This document shows, piece after piece, positions 55,600 through 64,000 of a DNA stretch of 64,000 bases; within the stretch, counting starts at the first letter, position 1, and each line of letters starts with the position of its first letter. The stretch comes from Gymnothorax reevesii (taxonomy: Eukaryota; Chordata; Actinopteri; Anguilliformes; Muraenidae): contig CM056582.1 of the NCBI GenBank assembly GCA_029721435.1, positions 40,134,611 to 40,198,610 of the forward strand. The letters are read 5' to 3'. The position numbers were made by a program, and so were the translations under genes. The notes beneath the pieces are model-generated. The model saw only the letters and a program-made list of their open reading frames with translations, was not told the origin of the DNA and did no database searches.

Positions 55600-56609
55600 C
55601 TATGACTGAGACTTGCAACGATGAGGGGGAGTTTCAAGATTATGAACCTCGAATTAAAGCTGAAGTTCTTTCATGTAAATTGTCAAATTCTAAAGTGTTG
55701 CAGAATCTTGATGTAAAACTCCAGCACTTAGAACCCTCACAGAAAGATAAGTTTGAGATTTTGATCAAGAAATATAAAGATCTATTTCCTGATGCTCCAA
55801 AGAGAGTTTCTATAGCTTCTCATGATGTAGATGTTAGTGATGCCAAACCAATAAAACAGCATCCGTACTGGAAGAATCCTGAAAAGAGGAAGATTGCTGA
55901 GAAAGAGGTTGAGTGCATGTTAAAACATGATATTATCAGACCCTCCAACTGAGATTGGAGTACACCCTGTGTGCTAGTTCCAAAACCTGATGGAAGTACT
56001 AGATTCTGTACAGATTATCTCAAAGTCAATGCTGTAACTAGAACTGATGTTTTTCCAATACCTAGGATTGATGATTGTATCAATAGAGTAGGGCAAGCAA
56101 AGTTTCTGACCAAGATTGATTTATTGAAGGGTTATTCGTGTGTGCCTTTAACTGAGAGGGCCAAGAGCATCTCTGCTTTTGCCACACCATCTGGGTTATA
56201 CCAGTATGAAGTCCTACCCTTTGGCATGATAAATGCCCCAGCCACGTTCAAAAGGATGATACAGTCTACAGTTGCCAGATTGCCACACATGGGTGCGTAC
56301 ATTGACAACCTGATCACATGGAGTGACTCCTGGGAAGAACATCTAAAGGATGTAGAGACGTTGTTCTAGGGCTTGACCCAGGCTAACCTGACTATTAACC
56401 TGAACAAGAGTGACTTTAGTTGTGCGACTGTCACGTATCTTGGCTACGTCATAGGCCAGGGTAAGGTGGCACCCATAAATGCTAAAGTCCAAGCCATCAT
56501 GGACTTTCCAGTTCCTGACAACAAAAAAGCTTTGCGCCGCTTCTTTGGAATGATCGGGTACTACCGCAAGTTCTGCAACAACTTGCTCTCAGTCTCACCA
56601 ACTAACTGA
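55600..56609 (+). pseudogene. Gmr1 reverse transcriptase (second copy)
   Basis: Copies the element RNA into DNA. Begins near AKPIKQHPYWKNPEKRKIAE and MLKHDIIRPSN. After a stop (55951) come CVLVPKPDGSTRFCTDYLKV, FLTKIDLLKGYSCVPLTERA (catalytic block A with its Asp, about 56110), FATPSGLYQYEVLPFGMINA (block B) and AYIDNLITWSDSWEEHL (block C, about 56297). In block C the second aspartate of the family's Y-x-D-D has become Asn, which would abolish activity. The thumb reads YLGYVIGQGKVAPINAKVQA and RRFFGMIGYYRKFC. A stop at 56367 also breaks it. Position after integrase is the notable feature. Confidence 0.92.
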
Positions 56610-57094
56610 AGAAAGGCGTAAAGTTCACTTGGGATGAAGCATGCCAAAGAGCCTTTGATCGCCTGAAGTCTCTGCTGTGTCGCTTCCCCGTGCTCAGATC
56701 TCCTGACTTCAATAAACCGTTCTCCATCGCGGTCGATGCTAGCGACCAAGCTTGTGGATCTGTGCTCCTACAGAGAAGTGACTCTGATGACATTGAGCAT
56801 CCTGTGACATCCTTCTCAAGGAAGTTCAATCGCCACCAAAGGAACTATTCCACAACAGAGAAGGAACTGTTGGCTCTGGTTCTATCTTTACAACACTTGG
56901 AGATTTATGTTTGTTCAGGGCAAAAGCCAATGATTGTGTACACTGACCACAATCCGTTAATGTTTTTGAGTAAGATGAAAAACAAGAATCAGAGGTTGTT
57001 GAATTGGAGTCTGATTTTATAGCAGTTTGACTTGGAAATTAAGCACGTAAAGGGTACTGACAATGTAATTGCTGATTGCTTATCCCGTGTTTGA
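56610..57094 (+). pseudogene. Gmr1 RNase H (second copy)
   Basis: Degrades RNA in the RNA-DNA hybrid. Motifs are FSIAVDASDQACGSVLLQRS (first Asp, about 56735), NYSTTEKELLALVLSLQHLE (catalytic Glu) and MIVYTDHNPLMFLSKMKNKN (third acid), then a stop at 57020 and FDLEIKHVKGTDNVIADCLS before the terminal stop at 57092. All active-site acids are kept. As the last Pol domain it is followed by non-coding sequence and the polypurine tract. Confidence 0.9.
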
Positions 57095-57217
57095 GTATGT
57101 ATATATATCACATGTTTATCAGCATATTGTATTATATAAGTGTCTACTTAAGCATTTTTGCATTGAGAAGAAAATTTTGCCTTTATGAGTCAAAATTTTT
57201 CCCTTTTGGAATGGAGG

Positions 57218-57436
57218 TGTAATGTGAAAAAATGCCGCTAGATGGCAATATTGACCTTTTTTTTGTTAAGGCCAGTCTGGAGCTAGGGTTGGGCATGTCC
57301 TGGGCATGTCTGAGAGGGGAAAGTCCCAGGGGGAAAAAAAAGTTTAAATGGGGGCTGCATATACAGAGAAAAATTGAAAGAGCAAAGTAGTAGAAGAAAT
57401 TGCAATGAGAAGGATACATTTGACCAGACCTGTCAC
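57218..57436 (+). repeat. 3' LTR, truncated
   Basis: The first 219 bp of the LTR (TGTAATGTGAAAAAATGCC to GACCAGACCTGTCAC). It breaks off where the 5' copy continues TCTTTTCAATACC. The text after it (CTCACTAGGTACATACACTG) is unrelated. Confidence 0.9.
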
Positions 57437-57900
57437 CTCACTAGGTACATACACTGTATCAGTGACCCTGTTGAATAAAGTGTTACCACATTTCCTAATA
57501 AGGAGTGCAGTATTTAGTAATACATGTAGGTACACACAGATTGTAATGACATTTGACGTAAATTGTTATGAGTTATTTCAAATGATGTTAATGGTAACCG
57601 ACACCGCTGATCTTCATGATTGTTGATTGCTGGTATGAAATGAATATTTAAATTCATTCATCTTAAAAAAAAGTTTGTGCAGTTAATGCCGCATATTCTT
57701 TTGTAATTTCCTGATATACAGGCAGCCAAAAACATATCCTTTGGTACTTGATTTCAAAGTTTTATTGATTTTCAATACGGCTGCTTTTAAAGAAGGGGGT
57801 GGGCCATTAACCGTGGACTGGATCTTCGGCCCCAGGGTGCAGTAGCCTACTGCTGTATTAAAACGACAATGTTCGTCATAAGTTTTAAAACTCCCTCGCA
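57437..57900. other. No gene; unidentified repeat text
   Basis: AT-rich, with AATAAAGTG near 57474 and TAATACATGTAGGTAC, loosely similar to the subrepeat text at 45540-46320. Nothing is coding. Confidence 0.35.
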
Positions 57901-57929
57901 TTTGTGTAATTGACTCGGGAGATTCCTAA

Positions 57930-58275
57930 AGGGCCTTCGCACCACTGAAGCCGGCCTGAGGCCTTTCTGTGTGGAGTTTGCATGTTCTCCCCTTGTTTGC
58001 GTGGGTTTTCTCCGGGTACTCCGGTTTCCCCCACCCACAAAACATGCAATACAAAGGAATACTGTATGGCTGTGTGTGAATGTTTGGTGGTGGTCGGAGG
58101 GGCTGTAGGCGCATACTGGCAGCCACGCTTCCGTCAGTCTGCCCCAGGGCAGCTGTGGCTACAAGAATGTAGTTTACTACCATCAGATCGTGAATATGTG
58201 AGTGAATGAATAATGTACCCTTGTAAAGCGTCTTTGAGTGCCCAGTAAGCAGAAAAGCGCTATATTATTATTATT
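57930..58275 (+). repeat. SINE or LINE 3'-tail type repeat
   Basis: Contains GCCTTTCTGTGTGGAGTTTG, CATGTTCTCCCCTTG and GGGTACTCCGGTTTCCCCCA, ending in a TTGTAAAGCGTC...AAAAGCGCTATATTATTATT tail. I know this text from many fish genomes as part of an abundant retroposed repeat, but I cannot name the family securely. Confidence 0.65.
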
Positions 58276-60340
58276 TGCTAAATAGCAGGTTTTGGTGCCC
58301 TCACTAAAGCTGTTAAATTTGGTTGTCGGTTGATATTAATGTCTGATTCAGACAGCTGTGTTTGACTAACTATGACTGATCTAAAAACAAATTTTGCTTT
58401 ACCAATGATATGAATGCTTTCCCTTGTAATGAAGAGTTTCCGATGTTTCTTATCAATGTAACTAATCAGACCGCGGGTGGCGATATGTGGAATCATTTTT
58501 TATTGATTCAGCTAATTATTATTAATTGTTGACCGTGCTTGCTCTTACTTTGCTTTGGTTCATAAACTTTTAGGCCTGAGTATGCACTCTTGCATGTTTC
58601 TGATTTAGCAGGGGCCTGCATAACTATACTGGTGCGTCATGGCATATAGCCTATCTAAAGTCACGCAGACCTGAAGAGTCTGCACCAGGGTCAAGATGTT
58701 TCTCTCTTTCTCTAAGTTTATGTGTTTATAAAAAGCTCCGGAATGCATAACGAGATAAGCTGGAGCCGGGGCTGATAGAGAAGACAGGTGCTCTCCTCCC
58801 TAATGAGATGCATGTGCGCACCCCAAGACAGCTTGATGTGGGTTGCGTGAGATGACGAAGGCTCTCCAGATTACCTCATGATGTGTAAATCAGCGTGGGG
58901 GGAGGAGAACGCCATGGAGTGCCCTACAAATACCAGAAAGTTTCTGACTGTATCATCCTTGTATGACAGGACTTGTTATGTGCAAGGATCCTTCTCTGCA
59001 GATGAAGTAAACTGACTTTGGCTTGGATACTAACTCCTTTGTCTCTGTCTGAGTTCTTTTTGAAGGTAATACTAGGAATATAAAATCAAAATTCCTACAA
59101 CAGATATATTTTTCAAACAATTGCAAAGTGCCAATAGTTGTGTGCTTGTTCCAGCGAAGAAGCAGCACACTCTTACTTCTTCTTGTTCTCCCACCTTCAT
59201 TTAGCCGACTTACTCCTCTGACACCGTTTAAGCTATTGATTCCATTCAAACTAAAAAAAATCCAGCTTGTTCCGAATGATGTTGCATCTGTACAGATTTT
59301 TGATTTTCTCTTTAGTTTTTGAGATATTTAATTTTAAATGTCATTTTTCAGGGTCCTATTAAATCAAGCCATTTTTGTGCCAATGCAATAGATTCAGCTA
59401 TTTTCTGCTATTGTTTTACTCTGTGATAGCTTTAGCTAGAAATGTCATTGAAACTGCAAAATGTTAAGCTTATATAATTTCTCCACTGTCCAAGTTTTTT
59501 GTAACCTTTATCATTTTTTAATTATAATTCTTAAAATAATTCTTGTTACAATACATTTGGAGACTTACAGTGTGGCGAACAGCTGTAAAAGAAGTCTTCT
59601 CTTAAATTTGCTCTAACGCCCAGGAAAATGTAACAATATAAGCAATCAGACAGATGGTTTTGGCAGTATGAGCCGAAAAGCGAAGGGAGTGCGAATCAAA
59701 ACTTCAACTCCTAAATTAAATCAGACAAGAAAATTCAGTTTGGAAAGTAGAAACAGTATTCTAACTTGCTTGTGTCACACATTTTGGCACTACACTCACA
59801 ATTTTGACATATTTTGCTCATCAGACTTTCCTCTTCCATATGGTACCTTCATTTTGTGGATTGGACCTACCATCTTTGAGACAGAGATAGTAGTATGTAA
59901 GAGACGCCTTCGTCAAAATCTCCGTTGGCTCAAATGATTTCGCCATGAACTCAAATGGCTCAGAGTGACTCAGTGCAATTGTGACATAGTGGTATTGCGG
60001 TAAAATTCTGCCCTCTGCTAGACTTTTTCCTGGTCTCAGCATTGTCGCTGTTTGGATTAAGATCGATACAACTGTTAGACAAATCTCATTCTTCAGCGTC
60101 AGTGAACAACGTTCTTTGTACAGTTGCTCAAACCAGCTCCAAGAGAGCACATTTACGGCAGCAAAGACCATTGCTTTTTCAGGGTGGGTCCATGAGAACA
60201 CGTTACAGTAAACAAGAGGCGGCCCATAGGCCTCATCGGTCTCCTGAGTTGTATAAAAACTGTTGTTATTGATGTGAATGAACCAAATATAACCATCATT
60301 TTCCTATATTAAGCATAGTAAACTTCATCCCCTCCCCATC
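58276..60340. other. No feature recognised
   Basis: About 2 kb with scattered short frames on both strands (for example 58953-59249 minus and 59821-60201 minus) lacking domains or splice signals. No repeat edge was found. Confidence 0.4.
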
Positions 60341-60439
60341 AAAGATGGAGCCTGGGGCCATGAGATGAAAATTTTGTTAAAGCACCTGAAGACCCTACCA
60401 TCTATGAAGGGTATTGTTTTCCAGCATATCTGGGTCTGG

Positions 60440-60850
60440 AGAAGAAGAGTTTGAAAATTTCAGCCAATTTGACCACTTTTAGACCTGCCCCTAAGAGCAC
60501 CTGGGGGTGGGCACCATATAACTCACAATATTGGTGCATATTTGACCAAGGAAGCTTCCCGCAAAATTTTATTGAAATCGGATCAGCGGTTTCTGAGAAG
60601 TGGAAAATGTTTTGACCAGTTTTAGCCCTGCCCCTCAGAGTCCCTGGGGGTGGGCACCATATAATTCACAATTTTGGTGCATATCTGACCAAGGAAGGTT
60701 CCCACAAAATTTTATCGAAATCAGATCAGCAGGTTCTGAGAAGAAGTCGAAAATGCATTGGCCAGTTTTAGCCCTGCCCCGCAGAGCCCTTGGGGATGGG
60801 CACCATATAATTCATTATTTTGGTGCATATTTGAGCAAAGAAGGTTCTTT
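60440..60850. repeat. About 145-bp tandem repeat, 2.6 copies
   Basis: Units near 60479, 60621 and 60767 share TTTTAGCCCTGCCCC, GGGTGGGCACCATATAA and GGTGCATATTTGACCAAGGA, then ATCGGATCAG...GTTCTGAGAAG. A decayed fourth part may lie at 60340-60470. This is the style of subterminal repeats of large fish DNA transposons. Confidence 0.85.
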
Positions 60851-61059
60851 GTTTACAGACGCACAACAGACCAAAGGCGATTGAATAGATCACTTTGAGA
60901 CTTCATCTCTGGTGACCTGAAAAAACTGCAAAGCAGAAAAGAATTGCTCTAGCTTCTATTCCAGTATACACAAGCAACTGTTCACACTTGCTAGATATAT
61001 TTATGATCGCATCTTAAACGGCCGAAATTTGTATCAAAATGACCATAACTGCCATCCTT

Positions 61060-62885
61060 GCGAAGCCAACAGACTTAACTTTAGTTAGTTTCAGCAAGCT
61101 ATTGATTACGTCATCTGCAGTGATGGCAATGCTCAAGTTCGACCCGTTTCGAGCACGTTCCGTGCACTGTGTTCATGAGCTAACTAGCTAATAATAGCAC
61201 AGAAATTTAGGGAGCCATGATTAATATCACAACATTTGTTAATGAGATCTTGCTATTATTAGCTATTTAGTTAGCGAGCACAGTGTGCAGAAATGAACAG
61301 AGAACCGCGAATAGTAGCATTTCACTACTTGGACAGGTCAGCGGTGTATACCTCAGGACTGGGGGAGACACTGACAATGAGCTATAAGCAGCAACAGCTG
61401 CGGCAGTCTGCCAATGGGACCTGCCATGTTTGCTCCACCATAAAGCCAATTTCTCAGCAAGCAATGCATTGATCTACAAACGCACAGAGCCATAGAGAAA
61501 TGCGCCAACCTCATTGACTCCTATTGAACATTTCTTTTTTACAGCTGGCTTGAAATGGAGTATACTCGGTCACGATGCACCTGAAGTCAGAATTCCTAAA
61601 ACAATTACTTTCAACTTTAAAGTCTCATGATTACATTTTAGCAGTTTTTCAACATTTCTTCAGCAATTTCCTTTGACATAACGTTCAGGAACCACACGCA
61701 AGAGATGGAAATCCAAAAAACGTATACCTTTAATGAAGTTCGGGTCAAAGCCAAAAAATTTCCAAGCCACAATACGAAATCCAAAAACATAGTCGACTAG
61801 ACAGGCAGGAGTCAGAACCAGAAAAAAACAGATGAGCAAAAGTACATAGACAGTAGGCAAAAAGTCGTAGTGGATGAACAAGGCTAAGGGTCATACACAG
61901 GGCATCCAAATCGTGGTCATACAAAAGAGGTCAGAATCCAAAAAGACAAAACAATACAAGAAGGGCTATGCAAGAATCGATGTCGAACAAACCAGTCGAA
62001 AGAAAAGAATACGCAATGGCATACAAGGCGCTCTGCACAAAGAAATATTGATCAACATTCTGACAAAGTTGGAACTGCAGTGAGGACTCTTAAATAGACT
62101 GGAGGGAAGTCACATGCTACGCAGGGAACAGGTGAACTGGATCAGACTAATTACAATGGGAGAATCACATGAGGGAAACCTGAACCACGAAAATATGCGA
62201 AAGCCAAGACATGGACGGGAACCACACAAACAGCCTATGACATTTAAACAGCTCCGGTCAAGGAGTTCTAAGTGCACAGATAATGAGTGCAGGAAAGTAA
62301 GTAAGTACGTGCCAGAGATCTCGCAGAAGCACAGGGGAAGACAGGTAAAGCTGAGCAAGAGGTGGAGACTAGAAAAGGGCGATTGCTGAGAGGGAATTAG
62401 TATAAATTAGTAGCGGTGCAACTTTACAGATATAACTAGAGTGCTTGTTAGTAAGTTAGTAACATTTATACATGGATTAGTTGGGTTAGTAGACTATGAT
62501 ACAAACTACAAATGTTAGTTTTGTTAGTAATCAGAACAGTAAAGTGAAGGAAGTAAACGAGGATTGAAGGAATATATTGAACACCAGAAATCATTGAAAT
62601 CACCCGAAGCATGAGAGCACACAGACTGGGAAGACGGACTGAACCAACTAGATCACAAGACAGGGGAGACAGGGGAGACAAAATAACAAAACCAAAAAGA
62701 ATAAATAAAAGACAAAATCATAAACCATGAACTTGAAAATAAACATGACCATAACCATTACATTTCCTTTGCCTCTCATTTTCCAAGCACCTTCATTTTA
62801 TAAGCCAACCTCTTCAACTTTTCCTGCTGAGGCCAGAACACAAATTTTCCTCAGAAAATGTAGCCATTTCTAGTTACCTCTGCAA
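61060..62885 (-). repeat. Dispersed repeat R1, split by an LTR
   Basis: In reverse it aligns with 31900-32510: the part before the LTR is at 62885-62765 and the rest at 61680 down to about 61180. The LTR-A copy at 61672-62764 separates AGAGGCAAAGGAAA from AAGGAAATTGCTGAA, whereas the R1 copy at 32055 reads GGCAAGGGAAATTGTTGAA without interruption. This is the same repeat in opposite orientation about 30 kb away. Confidence 0.8.
61672..62764 (-). repeat. Solo LTR, family A, in R1
   Basis: In reverse it begins TGTAATGGTTATGGTC and ends TTATGTCA, with the AGTCGACTAG-to-TTCCGG style interior of the other family A LTRs. The sequence AAGGAAA is repeated at both edges: 7 bp, longer than the 5 bp at the other two copies, so one edge may be misplaced or the duplication modified. 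Confidence 0.7.
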
Positions 62886-64000
62886 GTTATCGCATCCTGT
62901 TGCATCAAATACACAAAATTACATTTCTATCTACATTCCAATCTTAGCCAAAATTCTCATGCCTGTTAAAGAATAAGTTATTTGAAATACTTCATATTAT
63001 ATACAAATTCTTGTTATTATCAATTCAATTAAGATGCAGCTGACGCTCTCAGTGGGCGTTTAAAAGCATCAGATGCGATGCTTCGCCACCAGTGGGCGCT
63101 GGGCTTTAGACCTTCAGCAGGAACTTAAATGACTTATTACATCATATTGAACTTTGAAAAGTTTGTATTTTATGTAAGGTATAGTCTGGCCCAGCAAAAA
63201 ACTGCTTTAAAACCACCGAAAACATGTTGATGTGGGAAATAGCGTGTTGTTCGCGCCAAAAATATTTTTGATTGTGAACCAACTGAATCCTATGGCATAT
63301 AACTCGAGCCAAGCATGATTGCTCTAAATCATTTGTCTTAGCTCAATTATTAATTTATTGATGGAAATTCCTTTATGAGTCGCCTCACACTGATACCAGG
63401 GGATCCGTCACATTTGTATATTTTCAGTAGCAAGTTAGTGTAAGTATTGAAGCACTTGGGAAATCGAGAGCACACATTCCCAAGTCGCTGAAAAAGGATG
63501 CAGGCATCACTGGAGTTTCAGGTGCCGCAAGATCGTAGAGCTGTTTCAAAAATTAAGGCAATTATTTCATTTGGAGGGTGATGAAATGAGCATTGCCAAT
63601 TATTATTCTGTCTGATTCTTGTAGATACCATCGCAAGGGCCCTCTTTTGTTGTCAGGTCCTGTCTGTTGGTTCAGCCATTCATTTTGTTTTCTCTTTTGT
63701 CTTTAGTGTCATTATTTCCTTCTGCTTTCTCCGTGTCCTTTTCCTCATAATTCCATACTTCCTGGTTCTCTTGCATTTCATATGAGCAGTGTTTAGCAGC
63801 ATTCCCCTCAACTTCAAGGCACAAATAATGCTCCCTCTGCCCTTCTGCAAAGTGTCCTAGGTTGAAATTGGCAACTCCAACCTCCATAAATGGAGAAATC
63901 ATTGTGTTTGCCACCACACCAAGGGAAGATTGAAGTTATTTGGACGTTGAAATTCTTTGAGGCAGCGCGCAGTTATTTGATTGCCACAGGTGCCAATTTC
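62886..64000. other. No feature recognised
   Basis: AT-rich sequence. The minus-strand frame 63672-63917 is low-complexity (KKDTEKAEGNND) and unsupported. A short duplicated CCAGTGGGCG motif lies near 63050 and 63090. Confidence 0.4.

Larger units (their letters stand above)
51386..57436 (+). mobile_element. Gmr1-type Ty3/gypsy element, second copy
   Basis: 5' LTR (51386-51822), gag, protease, integrase, reverse transcriptase, RNase H, a polypurine tract (57208-57217) and a 3' LTR truncated at about 57436. Integrase precedes reverse transcriptase, the Gmr1 order. It is better preserved than the first copy but carries stop codons and catalytic changes (protease DTG to DTR, reverse transcriptase YIDD-type motif to YIDN). 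The two LTRs differ visibly over their shared 220 bp, so the insertion is not recent. The right target duplication is lost with the truncation. Confidence 0.93.

Overview
The window is eukaryotic nuclear DNA, almost certainly from a ray-finned fish. It has no bacterial gene organisation. It holds one spliced vertebrate gene with fish-style repeats around it: Gmr1-type Ty3/gypsy elements, Tc1-like and hAT-like DNA transposons, a tRNA-derived SINE, foldback MITEs and microsatellites. The species cannot be read from the sequence.

The only host gene I can support is a synaptopodin-2-like gene (synpo2l) on the minus strand. Its exon 1, exon 2 and exon 3 lie at 43053-43154, 37115-37266 and 35284-35933. 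The three exons join in phase and encode the N-terminal PDZ domain and part of the following linker. The large later exon was not found, so it lies beyond the left edge or is lost. A CArG-like muscle promoter motif sits about 360 bp upstream of the start codon.

Left part (1-8696): mostly old dispersed repeats, two foldback hairpins, a hAT-like relic and a CA microsatellite. Centre-left (8697-31813): one 23-kb block that is a single Gmr1-type LTR retrotransposon (LTRs, polypurine tract, 4-bp target duplication) swollen by nested insertions. Its gag gene is split by a foldback transposon. The right inverted repeat of that transposon is split by a 10.8-kb hAT-like element, which in turn carries a Tc1 element, a truncated Tc1, a LINE, an LTR remnant and a duplicated repeat. 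The protease junction of the same retrotransposon holds a solo LTR that itself contains another solo LTR. All junctions but a few can be read as target-site duplications, so the order of insertion is recoverable.

Centre (31814-43790): synpo2l with intronic MITEs and minisatellites. Right (43790-64000): tandem repeats, several solo LTRs, a 490-bp SINE with a 17-bp duplication, a second Gmr1-type element (51386-57436) and further dispersed repeats.

Both LTR elements have the domain order protease, integrase, reverse transcriptase, RNase H, which is the unusual copia-like order known for Gmr1 elements. Neither can be active: catalytic residues are mutated, frames are broken, and the older copy has lost its reverse transcriptase core. 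Every mobile-element protein here is a pseudogene.
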